A DNA stretch of 64,000 bases from Strigamia acuminata (lineage: Eukaryota > Arthropoda > Chilopoda > Geophilomorpha > Linotaeniidae). The notes under the pieces are model-generated. The model saw only the letters and a list, made by a program, of their open reading frames with translations. It made no database searches and had not been told where the DNA came from. Made by a program: the position numbers and the translations under genes. The stretch spans positions 2,356,001 to 2,420,000 of the forward strand of contig OX442322.1 of the NCBI GenBank assembly GCA_949358305.1, in the 5' to 3' direction. Numbering within the stretch: position 1 is the stretch's first letter; each line of letters opens with the position of its first letter. This document shows positions 40,442-51,259 of this stretch, piece by piece.

Positions 40442-40893
40442 TGTTACGTGGCCCAGTGGTGAGAAAAGACCACGTAATTAATAATATACTTTTGCATAGA
40501 ATAAAGAGGACTCATTATTTACTTAAAATATAATTTAATGTCTTTATTAAACCAAAAGACAAATGATAACTTAAACCAAATAATATTACTCCAATAAACA
40601 ATGAAACTTAAATCTAAGCATGAATATAACACTTGATTTGTAATGCCTATTCCAAGATGCCAAATCATACACTGATTGACAACCTTAGACTTCGGCGAAC
40701 TCGAGAGAACTCCGAACTTTAGCTCTCTTAGCTATTAAGAAGACTTGGGCTAATCTAAGTTTGCAAATAGACTAATCCATTTACGTCAGTCGCTTAAGGC
40801 AAAGTCTAGTGTCAAATTATGAAATTAAATCAGAATAATTATCTACAGAAGCGAGGTGACAATCGGTTACGGTGTGTATTCCACCGCGTAACA
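40442..40893 (-). repeat. LTR of an X-like gypsy element
   Basis: 452 bp with inverted ends TGTTACG .. CGTAACA. It lies next to the leader remnant exactly as the X LTR lies next to its leader. No partner LTR in the window. The following stretch to 41038 has no recognisable gene. Confidence 0.6.
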
Positions 40894-41038
40894 ATATTGA
40901 GTGCAGTTAGACTCGATACATGTAATCACTTTTCCCACTTGATGAATAAAATGGCTGCCATCATGCAGTTTAATTGTTGGCAAGTGAAAACCTTATTATT
41001 ATTCGTCACACTCACCTTCCGAAGATTAATAGTATTCA

Positions 41039-41215
41039 GTCGTGTTTGAGAGCACAAAAACGGCTGGGAAATAGCGGTTTTGCCACACATACGTATGGAG
41101 GGACCTAAGAATTAGTTAGCTGCGTTCGAGAGCTCAAACGTGGCCGCAAAATAGCGATTTTGTCACACAAACGTATGGCAGAACATTTCAACATACTCGG
41201 CCGCGTTTGAGATCT
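41039..41215. repeat. 81-bp tandem repeat
   Basis: Two diverged units (from about 41039 and 41120) and the start of a third (about 41200) share GTTTGAGAGC, AATAGCG.TTTTG and CACACA.ACGTATGG. The third unit is split by an LTR and resumes at 56601 with GCTCAAACACGG. Confidence 0.65.
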
Positions 41216-41758
41216 TGTGACGATTCTACTTTTAGCTGAATTATCAACCATTTAAGCAAGATAAATACGACTATCGGAACAAGAAATTCCTAAACCTAAC
41301 AATAACCTGACTGAGAAGTGAACAAATAACGAATTGACAAATAACTTACGATTTTACATGAAACATTACACAACTGATTCTGGGTTCTTGGCATGTGTAA
41401 ACGGGCGGCATCAACTGGTTGGGGATCCGAGCGGGCCAAAGGAATAGGGCTGGCTTGCGGCATCGTCACAAATATAGCTACGGAGTCGTATCTGGCCACG
41501 TAGCACGAAACACACTACGATGCGGAGATTCCTCAGCATCTATCAAATCTTATCCATCAATTACTTAATCGATGAGACGAGATTTGATCAACACTAAAGA
41601 AATAAAAATTCAACAGGAGTGTTGCTTCTATATTGTTTCTTTACTGACCTCAGACAGGAAATGTCTACAATACAGAAGGACCATGCAAGCAAAGGAACCT
41701 GGGAATGTGGTTGTCCGCGTTTGTTTCGTAATCGGATTGACTTCCCGCATATTACCGT
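41216..41758 (-). repeat. C-type LTR, left half (interrupted by element D)
   Basis: Begins TGTGACGATTCTACTTTT, the reverse of the C-type LTR 3' end, and shows the same blocks (GGTTGGGGATCCG, GGCATCGTCACA). It stops at the insertion point of D (CCGT, 41755-41758) and continues at 56026-56600. About 1.1 kb without D; more diverged than the LTRs of C. Confidence 0.75.
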
Positions 41759-43224
41759 TGTTGTGATCTCAAATGTCACCTTTGCAAATGAGATACAACT
41801 GGTTGCCACGACGGGTCTTATCAAAACCTGAATATTCTTCTAATATTCTAAACAAATAACTTCCCAAATGAGGAGAAATATTAATGATTAAATTAATATT
41901 CCTTCTCAAGACTAAACTGACTAATAAGATCTGACTTATTAATAAAATACACTTTACTTGCTTGAAATGAATATTTGTTATTTATTCGGGGAAAAATTGG
42001 GTTAATTATACAAATAATGTTAAATTAAACAATACTACTTTAAATAATCGAAATGTTAGTAATAATAGAAAATACGGAAACAATAAAACTTCTCCCGCGA
42101 AGTGGCTGGCTTGCAACGTCGTGGTTTCGTTACTTCTTCTTGATTGTTGCAAATGGCAACAACGCAACTTGCAAATGGCGAGAATAGTGCCGGGATATCC
42201 GGAAAGGACGTGCTTTCGCACTTTTCAACACTACTCACGCTTCTGCAAACTCTCCTCCTCGGCGGCTGGCTGTTCAGGTAATTTCTCGGGCCTGAGAAAT
42301 TCCGTGGCGGCTGGTCGTCGTGGTTCGTCTCGGGCGGCGTCTCGCAATTCGGGTCCCGTGGTGGTTCCGTAGGCTGCGGCGATGTCGTCCGTCTCTCGTA
42401 CGTCTCACACAGTAAATCTCGTATCGCTACTCGATTTCTTCTTGATTAAACGCTCAAGGAGGCGCCCGCTTGTTAAAGTCCAAGGCTAAGACTCCCTTGC
42501 TCTGAGTGCAAAGATAAACTCCCAAATTGTTACACACAATTTGGCTTCAAAACTCTACTGGAATCTCAGCTCAAACTGGCTGTTTGAGCAAGATAAATCT
42601 AGCTGACAAATCCTGTGCAGCAAGACAAATATCTAGCTAGTAAATCCTACTAGCAAGATGAAACCTAGCTGCTTTTCCCTGGCAGCAAGGTGAATCCAAG
42701 AACTTTGGCAAAATATCACAAATCAAATAATTACTGTGTTTGTGAACTGGAGCAATACTTGACATGTTGTGACTGTTTGGAAAGGAGACTTGAACTGAAG
42801 TTGTGGGAGCAATTTCTCCCAGAACTCCTAGGTGAATTGCACCACAACTCCTTATACGAATTTAGATTGCGCCATAACCCTTTATCCGGGAGCAGGATGC
42901 ACATCCTGTGCACCATCCAGGGCTGGTTGCTGTGGTGATTTTGCATCACCTGTTCTCCTTGCTCAATGTGGTGCAATATTAAGTATGATTGAGAGAATAA
43001 AGAAATTAGTCTTTTTTATATAAGAAATAAAACATCAAAATATTTATTCTTTTAGATACAGCATAATGATATTTGGAAAAACGTGATGATTGCTCTGGAA
43101 TTCTCAATTTTCTCTGTCCAATAAATATTAAAACACTTGGAAAAACACGATAAAGCACACAAATTATGATAAGAATATTAAATTGTTCTTTTCAAATCAC
43201 TCAGTGACCATCATGGCCACTGCA
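41759..43224 (-). repeat. 3' LTR of element D
   Basis: The plus strand runs TGTTGTGATCTC to GGCCACTGCA, 1466 bp, matching 54560-56025. It contains three imperfect tandem units of 32-33 bp (42589-42620, 42621-42653, 42654-42685) sharing CAAGA..CTAGCT..AATCCT. Short open frames in it are the same in both LTRs and have no coding look. Confidence 0.95.
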
Positions 43225-43322
43225 CTTCCCCTCTTTTTGCATTGATGCGCCATCCAAATTTTCTCTTCACCAAACCGCTTAGCCCTCCGGACTAAGGGTA
43301 GCAGTGGCATTTTCTGCTCTCA
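43225..43322 (-). other. Polypurine tract and 3' spacer of element D
   Basis: On the minus strand AAAAAGAGGGGAAG directly precedes the LTR start TGCAGTGG. This is the expected plus-strand primer. Confidence 0.75.
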
Positions 43323-45596
43323 CTAAACTGCCTTTACCCTGGGGAATGGCGGCAGTGGTGGCCGTTCTTCTTCCGACACCGAAAATTTCGGCAAACCCAC
43401 TGTGGGTCCCGACTGCACTCCCGTGTTAACGTGCATCCAAACGCCTTGGACGTGCGCGATCTTATCGATTAGGTTAATGTAATCCATTTCAAACAACTCC
43501 CTACGGCTTTTTGGCGGGCGGTGCGCAAATACCACTCTTTGCCGTTGGGTCGGGTTTCCGGGCTCTCTCAAGGCTCGCTCCAGCCAGGCGAAGGCTTCCT
43601 TGCACAGCTTTGGGTTGAAAATGAGAAGCGTGCGTGTCGCTCGCGCAAATTGCAGCCGAGGATAGTGACGGCGGATCTTCCCGTAGTCGTCGTTATCGCT
43701 TTTCTGTCGGGGCCTAATTCCTGCTGGCTCGGCACACTCTCGGGTGGGATCCTGACTTGAGGTTGTGGTCTCCCCGCTTTGGTGGCTAAGCTCCAACCTC
43801 GACAGATGAGGCACCACATGATTCCCTGCACCGGCTGACCCATACCCCTGCTCATAACTTGAACATGATGCGAATGAGGTTTCCAACCTTGTGGAGGTGG
43901 AGGAGGCCAAACTTGACGTCCTCACCGGTCGCCATCTTGTTTCGGACCCTGCTGGCTGAACATTTGGCATTGGTCGCCCCCCAAAAGTCTCGGAGTCCCT
44001 CCTTAGCTCCATCTCTTCTCGGCGTAGATCCCACTCGTTTCGTAGCCTGACAAAGCACTGATCCACGGTTTCCCCATTCTCCAAAGCTCTCAAGATAAGA
44101 TTACTCCGCAGCAGAACCGGATCGTACAGCACGGAGAGCCAATTCTCCAACTTCTCCTCCGTCATGCCCAAGTGTGTGCCCCAAAGGAGGCTCGCGGCTG
44201 TGAAGGCGTCTTCATCCGTTGTAAATACCCCGGGGAAAAGAAGTCTCTGCTGGGCCGGAATTGTTACTTTTTGGAATTTTTGCAATCGCCTTTGGGTTTG
44301 CTCGTTTAAAGGCCACTCAACAAATTCCCTTGCCCGTCGAATTAAATCGGCCTTCGCTTCTTTCAATTGCGCTTGCTGATAAGGATCCATCCTTTCCTTA
44401 AACTGTTCCAATATTTCCGCTGGGAACCGAAGACAGCAGTCCCATAGGTCGTAGTAATGTTTATCATAGCCCTCCACTGGCCTCATCGCCATGTTGCTAG
44501 AGTAGTTCATGACTGCCGTATCCGGCATGGGGATCGAGTGGTCCATCCTCTGAACTCCCCCTACCACGGGCTCTGTGTGTGGATGCTTGTCTTTTACCCG
44601 CACTTCCTCTTTGACTTCCAACTTGGTAAACTCATCTTTTCGTTTCAGGTGTAACATGTTTGATTCCACTTTTGGTCTGAGAGTCCCTGAACGCGGCGGT
44701 GGTGGCGGTGATGCACTCCATATTATCGGCGATGGGATGCTCCGCACTGTCTCTGGTTCTCCACTTTTTGCTCGCGACTCTCCCGATGGCCGTCTGCTCG
44801 CGGTTGACCTCATGTCAATGTCTTCATTAACGTCCACGGAAAGGAGCTCTTCCTCTTGACTGGCCCGCACCAATGAAAGTGGAGAGACTTTACGATCCAC
44901 TCTGTACTGCGACAATACTTTCCACTCAACGTCTCTGGATGTGGACTCCTGTGGGCGCTCTTGATAGGTGCCGCTGCTCCCCTGCTAATGCTCGGTGTTT
45001 TGCTGTTCCGCTTGCTGCAGAAATTCTGGCGGTATCGGCACAGGAATGTAGTCTCTGTCTAGAACTCCAACCATTTTGAGCTGATGCAGCTTATACTGTG
45101 TTTGCCTGTAGTAGGGTGGTAATCGGTACGTCCCGTCTTCTAATTTCCCGCCTGTTTGCTCATATTCTTGCTCCTCCTGGAGGTACTCTTCTGCAACTTG
45201 GTGCATGCTGGTCCTGAGCTTTGCCATGATTTTCTCCTGGAATTCTCTCTTGTCGGTTTCCGGACGGAGGAATATTTCTAAATCCTCCAACTCTTCTTCT
45301 GTTAGAGGGAATGCCTCCTGCAGCATCTTCGACCCAAATGGCCCTGGCGGGTCATCTGCCCAAGCGATGACTCGCAGTTCCTCTCTCAATTCTCCATTTG
45401 TGCATTGAGCCAACCTCCTTTTGGTCCCGAATCTTTTGTTGGCCGCCGATGTAAATATTCTCCTCGCTCGATATGCTGTGTAATTCTTCTCCTGGCAGAC
45501 TTTCCTGTATTTCCTTGGCAGCCGGCCCCGAAAAATACTTCGTTTGGTGACAACACTGTTTGGCAGCGCATCCCACAATGTTGACAAAATTTTCGC
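43323..45596 (-). CDS. Third gene (ORF3) of element D, main exon, with one TAG
   Basis: One frame of 758 codons from the acceptor AATCTAATTTCAG|GCG (45596) to 43323, interrupted once by TAG at 44982-44984 after about 204 codons. No ATG precedes the conserved region (the open frame begins with Leu and Ala codons), so the start must come from another exon. Residues 1-200 match the same region of ORF3-A (Trp, then 12 residues, then IFRGRLPRKYR; later HQLKMVGVL against HHLGIL). The part after the TAG is about 550 residues: charged linker, a helical region (YDLWDCCLRFPAEILEQF, TAASLLWGTHLGM, ENWLSVLYDP) and a Pro-rich end. No signal peptide or membrane segment. Since the rest of D is intact, the TAG may be read through or simply new. 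Function unknown. Confidence 0.7.
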
Positions 45597-46043
45597 CTGA
45601 AATTAGATTTTATTTCAATATTTTTGCCTTTTATTTCATTTAAATGGTTGCGCGCAACATCGTTTTCTATTCGAGTTTGTCTATTTGGATACTAGATGGC
45701 GCCAACAACGCCGTTCTATCGCCCGAGTTTATCCATTTCAACACTAGATGGCGCTCGCGACGCTTTAAATCACGAGGCGGCTTTGAACATTTTCCGGAAT
45801 CTCTGTTTTGCATAAACCCGTTTAATATTCTCGCTTTGCTGACTTAAATATTTGTTTGATTCGCTTCTTTTATGTTGAAGTTACTAAACTTAATCTTTTC
45901 CCGGCCTCCTTACGAGTTTTTCTTTCTTTTTTATCGAATTTGCTTTCGTTAAATTCTCCACGATTCACTCGGTTTAGAAACGATGTCGCCACATTTTAAT
46001 AATATTTTCTTTTCCCCGATCACAAGTTTTTTATATTCCTTAC
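45597..46043 (-). other. Proposed 447-nt intron of ORF3-D
   Basis: Minus strand begins GCA|GTAAGG at 46043 and ends TCTAATTTCAG at 45597. It contains a 51-bp tandem duplication, each copy with an ACTAGATGGCGC motif (45689-45703 and 45741-45755). Both exon ends are in phase 0, as in element A. Confidence 0.6.
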
Positions 46044-46112
46044 TGCTTCGGGCGACATTGCTGCAAGTTCGCTGTCCTCGTACTTCTCATGTGATCTTTT
46101 TCGTCCGGCCAT
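46044..46112 (-). CDS. Proposed first coding exon of ORF3-D
   Basis: ATG at 46112 in good context (AAGGATGGCC), 23 codons starting MAGRKRSHEK and ending MSPEA, at a GCA|GTAAGG donor. Unspliced, the frame stops eight codons later. Spliced, it joins in frame to AKILSTLWDALP. It starts with a basic cluster (RKR), unlike the acidic first exon in element A. It solves the absence of an ATG in the main exon. Evidence is positional and from splice signals only. Confidence 0.55.
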
Positions 46113-46372
46113 CCTTGTTTTTTGCAGCCGATCGATGATCTAAAGTTGCCGAAAGTTTGATTGCGTTAATCTTGGTGAATTTTCCTTCTGTTTTGAATCG
46201 ATTTCACTCACCAATTGTGATATCTCCTTTCTCTTAATATCGAAACTATTGCTTATCCAATTTTCCGACTTTGCGTGCGCTTCGTCGTCTTCGAACTCAC
46301 ATGTGAACTCTGAACCTCCAATCATCTTCGAGCTCGCGACGTCATCCACTTCCTGGATCCCTACTGACGTCA

Positions 46373-49300
46373 TTAGTCCCTCAGCTTGCTCGGGGCTTTC
46401 AACTTCGCTCTGTCTCTTAATGTATATTTCGAGGCAGTTTTCTTCTCTCTTGGCGAAGTTTTTAATAAATTTTTGTATTTGTTTTTGCGTTTTTCTTTTC
46501 CACTCCACTCTTCCCCCCTTTTTTGGAGTGATTTTAATTGCTCTTCACCTCCAAAAAACTCTTTAAGTGGAAATAAAATAGAATTCTCCTTTTCCGCTAC
46601 ATTTTCCGTGTTTTGTGAGCTTTCGTCGTTTTGAATTTCGGCATCCTCTTGTGCTTGTATTTCTCCTTGCCCACTTCCTATTCTGACTTCGTCGTTTTGA
46701 ATTTCGACGTCTTTTTGTTTTTGAGAATGTGCCTGTACTTGGGCGACATCTTCCGGCAACATCTGTAGTTGCGTTTCGACTTTGTCATTCTCCTCATTTC
46801 TCGACTCCGGTTGCTTCGCTTGATTTTGAGCGACATCTACCGGTGGCACTTGCAACTGCGTCTCGACTTCATCGCCTTTATTTATGTTTTCCGAACTTTC
46901 TAACTCTGTTTGCGCATTTTCTTCTGAAATTTGTGCATTTTCTTGAATTTCAGTGTCCTTTTGCACTCGTATTTCATTTTCTAGCGGTGAAGTTTCCTCT
47001 GAGATTCCTGTGTTTTCTTGCACGATTTCTTTTGTTGGCGGAATGTCGTCTAACAATGTGTTGATAACTTCTGCGTCGGGATTACTTTCAGTTTGGCCCT
47101 CCACCCAAATTTCTTGGTTGAATTCCGGGAAATAGGGCGTTAATTCCGATGTGTGAATTGAGGTGAAAACTTTATTGTCCTTTAAGCGTCTTAACTTCAC
47201 GGCGCCCCCTTGATGCACTTGTGTGATCACGTAAGGCCCCGTCCTTTTATCCGCAATACTGGCGGAAAATCCTCTCGCTGCTCTTGATAGTGCATGATTC
47301 TCTCGCCATACTAGGTCGTTTACTCTAAAGTTTTCAAACTTGCTGTCCAACTTGTGATCTTCGACACGCTCTCGTAAATCCGTGATATGCGCCTGCATAT
47401 GTTGATAGGTGTCGCTAATTATTCTCTCTAATTTTTGCACATAAATTTCCGGACGATCTGGATCAATTTTTAGCATTCCATCAAGTATTCTCGGGTCCCA
47501 CGGGATGCGAAACTCCCTTGCGCAATTCAAGTAGGCGGGAGAATAGCCACGACCTCTTGTGTCCGTGGTTCTAATACTGAAGGCAATTTCTCTTAAAAAT
47601 TCATCCCACCGGTTGTGGATTGATGTAAAAATTGCAATGATATATTTTATATCTCTATTAAGGCGCTCCACCGGGTTGGCTTGTGGGTGGTAAGGTGACG
47701 TGAATTTCGGAGTCATTTTGTACTTTTTGCAAAATTCTTTGTAAAATGCTGCTTTAAATTGCGGGCCATTGTCCGAAATAATTTTTTGTGCAAAGCCCCA
47801 ATCCATTGATACGTCGTAAATGCAGTCTGCCACTAGCTGAGCTGTCGGTCCGTCCATTGGAAATAATATCGGCCATCTTGTCGCAATATCGATTACGACG
47901 AAGATGTAGTTATTGCCTTCTTTGGTCCGAGGTTTAGGTCCTGTTAAATCTGCACTTAGGCATTCGAAAGGAGCGTAGGGTCCAATGTTCGCTGACTCAG
48001 TTGTTGTCTTTTTTCTCGGCTTGCACGCCTGACATCTTGTGCAGTGTCGGATGAATCGTGACACATCTGCTTTCATGCTCTCCCAAGTGTAAATCTGCTT
48101 TATTCGATACATCGTTCTTGAAATTCCGCAGTGACTCGCCAAAGGGTGGCCGTGCATTAACCACAACACTCGATGTTTCAGCGACTTTGGCACTACCACT
48201 TTCAATGCCCTGTTGCTATCATCAAATTCGTCCGTAATCGTGGGATGATATCTCATCAATAAACCTTCTTCTAGAATATGTTGCGATGTCCTTTTACAAA
48301 ACTTTCTCCGCTGGAGTCTCGTGGTGATGTGTGGTGGGAACTGCTGAGTTTCCAAGTAATGACGTATCCGTTGACATTGTTTGTCAGCGATTTGGTGATC
48401 AATAAAGTCCTGCCTTGTTGGTGGATGACAATCCATCTGATCCGTCACCTTGGCAATAAATGCACTGATCATCTCATTCTTGGTACTCGGAAGATATTGC
48501 CATTCTTCCTCTTCTTTCTCCACTTCACTGTGAGCTTCTCCTATATTGTAAACATTGCACCAATGTGCGACAAACTGTTCGTCACTAGTGGGCGCTTCTT
48601 CTTGCACCGGCAGCTGATTCCAGTTTTTAAATTTCCAGTGACGTGACTCTGTTGGGCAGTAGGAAGTGTCCCCATCGGCTTCTCCACTGTCTTCATCATT
48701 TTCGGGTAAGTCCACTGGTGCTCTTGACATGGCGTCTGCAAGAACATTGGCTGGCCCTTTTATGTATTGTATTTGAAAATTATATGACATGAGTTCCATC
48801 TGCCATCTTGCGAGTCTTCCTGCAGGTTCTTCAAGTCGCATTAACCATCGGAGGGCCTGATGGTCAGTCTGCACAGTAAATGAAGTAAACTCCAAATAGG
48901 CTCTGAATTTGCGTAGAGCCCAGATGACCGCCAAACACTCTAAGTCGGTGGCACTGTAGTTACTTTCGGCTTGCTGCAGACTCCTGCTGATGTACACACA
49001 TGGAACCTCAATCATTTGGCCATCAATTTCTTTCTCTTGCATTAATGCAGCTCCTAACCCCTTTTTGCTCGCATCCGTGTGGACAATTAGCGGCTTGTTA
49101 AGGTCGGGTAACATCATTGTTTTTGAGTTGGTTAGCAGAAGTTTAATTTGGTCGAATGCAGTTTGATGTTCTTCCTTCCACTCAAAATTTACTCCCTTCT
49201 TGAGCAATGGTCGCAGTGGCTCTGCGATGGTAGCCAAGTTCTTCAACAATCGGTGGAAGAAATTGACCATTCCCAAGAAGCGTTGGAGTTCGGTCAGATT

Positions 49301-51259
49301 TGTTGGTGGCGGAAATTCCGCGATGGCGCTGACTTTCTTTGGGTCGGCTGCCACTCCTTCTACTCCCAAACTAAAGCCAAGAAATTTTAGCTGCTTTCTA
49401 CAAAACTTTGATTTCTCCGGATTTACATGCAAGTTTGCTTTTTCTAACTTTTTTAGCACTGAATTTAGATGTTTCATGTGCTGTTCGTATGTCTGTGAAA
49501 CTATGACGATGTCATCTAAGTAAGCCCATGCGTAACTATGGAATGCATCTCCTAAAACTTTCTCAATTAAGCGTTGAAATGTAGTAGGCGCATTTACCAA
49601 TCCAAATGGCATTACATTAAACATCAATCTCCCAATGGGACTCCAGAAGGCTGTCTTTGGCCGATCCTCTGGCCGTAGTTCGATTTGCCAGTAGCCTTTG
49701 GTCAAATCGATTGTGGAAACCCATTGGAATTCGCCAAGTTCTCGTAGTATTTCTGCTATGGTCGGCATTTGTGGCGGGTCATAGCGGGTGTGCTCATTAA
49801 TTGGCCTGTAATCGATACAGAGTCTTGGGTCTGCCCCTGCCTTCGACACTAGCACAATCCTTGCTGCATAATCTCCCTCTGCCTCCGACACGTAGCCTTT
49901 GTCTTTTAATTCTTGACACATTTGTCGCAAAATTTCCCTCTTCTGCGGATTCCAGCTTCGAAAGGGCACTCTAATTGGTCTTTCTGTGTCCAACTCGATG
50001 GAATGCTGCAGAATGTGCGTTCTGCCGGGCGTTTTTGTCAGAATTTTCTCATATCTTTTTAGCACTGTTTCTAATTGCGCGGCTTCATTCAATTGAAGCT
50101 TCGCTTCTTCGACTAAATTTGACACTCCATTTCCTACTTTAAGTCGTGCTTGAAATGCTGCAAAATTCGTGTCTTTCTTGAATGTGCGATAAGTTGATTC
50201 AGCATGTTCTTTTTTTTTTTCTAGTCGATCTAGCACTTCTTGTGGAACATATTCGCATGGAATTTTAAAATTGGTGACAAAGTTCCATTTTCCTGTGACG
50301 GGGTTCGGTTGTACTCCCATTTGTTTCATGATGTCGTTGCCCATTAATACAAATTTTACTTCATGGGGCAGCACCAGAAATGAATGAATCATTGCCCCAT
50401 GCGACCACCGAAAAGGTATTCGTATTGAACCCAGGGGTTGCACCTTCTTATCTGCGGTGTTTATTGCCATGTTGGGTCTTACTTTAGTAACAAACTTCTC
50501 CATTCCCAATGCTCGCACTACAGGCAATGAAATGCAGCTCCGATTCGCACCTGAATCCAAATTGGTCATTACACTCCCGTGTTCCGTCACAATCTCCATT
50601 GTCGTCATATTTTCCAAAATTTCGTCTTCAGGTATTATGACCTTAAAAACTCTTACTCTTTGTGGTATTGACGGAAGTTTGGTCATTTCTTCAATACATG
50701 CGTCTACATCTGTCCACGTGCATGGTGCTTCCATCACGTGAGCTTCGATAGTTGGCTCATTTTCAAAATTTTCCTTCACTTTCGACCAAAACACTAAAGC
50801 TTCATTTTCTTCTACTAGTTTTACTTCTTTTAACACTTCGTAAACTTTCTCTTTAAAAAATGATTCACCAGCGTTTATTGCCTCTTTAATTTTCGTCAAA
50901 AGTGATAATTCTGTCGGTGGAAACTGCATTCCGACAATTTGACCTTCCTTCATTGTATAAATTATCTCACCCTTCTTTCTCATAGTTCCAATGGCTTCTG
51001 GAGGGGTCAAAACCATTTTCAGTGGGGCTACGCTGAATGGGGCGACAAATATCTCTTCCATCCGACATTCCTCTGTTATGGCCAGTTCCGAAATTTTTTC
51101 TGGCGCGAGTTCCTCTGGCCGTGCAGGAATCACGCTTACATGTTTTTTAGGCATTCCGTCAATGTACGAATTGCCTTGCGCATCTCCTCTTTGGATACTG
51201 GCTTGGGCGGCTGCGTGCATTGTCTCGCCCAATGTCCTATTTGACCACAGTTGTGGCAA
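46373..51259 (-). CDS. pol: Pol polyprotein of gypsy element D
   Basis: 1628 codons from the first ATG, overlapping the end of gag by 124 nt in the -1 frame. Domains: an N-terminal spacer of about 200 residues, protease (LDSGANRSCIS), reverse transcriptase (TIDLTKGYWQIEL, YLDDIVIVS), RNase H (VHTDASKKGLGAAL), integrase (HHCC with CTRCQACK; ADLTGPK, SDNGPQF, NPVERLNRDIK) and a GPY/F end (KRTGPYVI). The last about 300 residues are very acidic, Glu/Gln/Asn-rich and internally repeated (for example VETQLQ..P.DVAQ and DAEIQNDE), making Pol longer than in A or C. Intact and likely functional. Closest in the window to A. Confidence 0.93.
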   Translation of the reverse strand: MPQLWSNRTLGETMHAAAQASIQRGDAQGNSYIDGMPKKHVSVIPARPEELAPEKISELAITEECRMEEIFVAPFSVAPLKMVLTPPEAIGTMRKKGEIIYTMKEGQIVGMQFPPTELSLLTKIKEAINAGESFFKEKVYEVLKEVKLVEENEALVFWSKVKENFENEPTIEAHVMEAPCTWTDVDACIEEMTKLPSIPQRVRVFKVIIPEDEILENMTTMEIVTEHGSVMTNLDSGANRSCISLPVVRALGMEKFVTKVRPNMAINTADKKVQPLGSIRIPFRWSHGAMIHSFLVLPHEVKFVLMGNDIMKQMGVQPNPVTGKWNFVTNFKIPCEYVPQEVLDRLEKKKEHAESTYRTFKKDTNFAAFQARLKVGNGVSNLVEEAKLQLNEAAQLETVLKRYEKILTKTPGRTHILQHSIELDTERPIRVPFRSWNPQKREILRQMCQELKDKGYVSEAEGDYAARIVLVSKAGADPRLCIDYRPINEHTRYDPPQMPTIAEILRELGEFQWVSTIDLTKGYWQIELRPEDRPKTAFWSPIGRLMFNVMPFGLVNAPTTFQRLIEKVLGDAFHSYAWAYLDDIVIVSQTYEQHMKHLNSVLKKLEKANLHVNPEKSKFCRKQLKFLGFSLGVEGVAADPKKVSAIAEFPPPTNLTELQRFLGMVNFFHRLLKNLATIAEPLRPLLKKGVNFEWKEEHQTAFDQIKLLLTNSKTMMLPDLNKPLIVHTDASKKGLGAALMQEKEIDGQMIEVPCVYISRSLQQAESNYSATDLECLAVIWALRKFRAYLEFTSFTVQTDHQALRWLMRLEEPAGRLARWQMELMSYNFQIQYIKGPANVLADAMSRAPVDLPENDEDSGEADGDTSYCPTESRHWKFKNWNQLPVQEEAPTSDEQFVAHWCNVYNIGEAHSEVEKEEEEWQYLPSTKNEMISAFIAKVTDQMDCHPPTRQDFIDHQIADKQCQRIRHYLETQQFPPHITTRLQRRKFCKRTSQHILEEGLLMRYHPTITDEFDDSNRALKVVVPKSLKHRVLWLMHGHPLASHCGISRTMYRIKQIYTWESMKADVSRFIRHCTRCQACKPRKKTTTESANIGPYAPFECLSADLTGPKPRTKEGNNYIFVVIDIATRWPILFPMDGPTAQLVADCIYDVSMDWGFAQKIISDNGPQFKAAFYKEFCKKYKMTPKFTSPYHPQANPVERLNRDIKYIIAIFTSIHNRWDEFLREIAFSIRTTDTRGRGYSPAYLNCAREFRIPWDPRILDGMLKIDPDRPEIYVQKLERIISDTYQHMQAHITDLRERVEDHKLDSKFENFRVNDLVWRENHALSRAARGFSASIADKRTGPYVITQVHQGGAVKLRRLKDNKVFTSIHTSELTPYFPEFNQEIWVEGQTESNPDAEVINTLLDDIPPTKEIVQENTGISEETSPLENEIRVQKDTEIQENAQISEENAQTELESSENINKGDEVETQLQVPPVDVAQNQAKQPESRNEENDKVETQLQMLPEDVAQVQAHSQKQKDVEIQNDEVRIGSGQGEIQAQEDAEIQNDESSQNTENVAEKENSILFPLKEFFGGEEQLKSLQKRGEEWSGKEKRKNKYKNLLKTSPREKKTASKYTLRDRAKLKAPSKLRD

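Noticed and set aside
42121-43023. Several frames of 60-83 codons in the D LTR, repeated at 54857-55824
   Set aside because: They repeat because the LTRs are 99.8% identical; no coding signature.
43323-45596. Envelope gene for the third ORF of D (and of A and C)
   Set aside because: Position fits env, but no signal peptide, furin-like site or membrane helix is visible.
46140-46508. 122-codon minus-strand frame overlapping the end of pol in D
   Set aside because: Acidic and coding-like in composition, in the -1 frame of pol, but no slip site or homologue in A or C; more likely a by-product of biased composition, though its end lies 28 nt before the proposed ORF3-D first exon.
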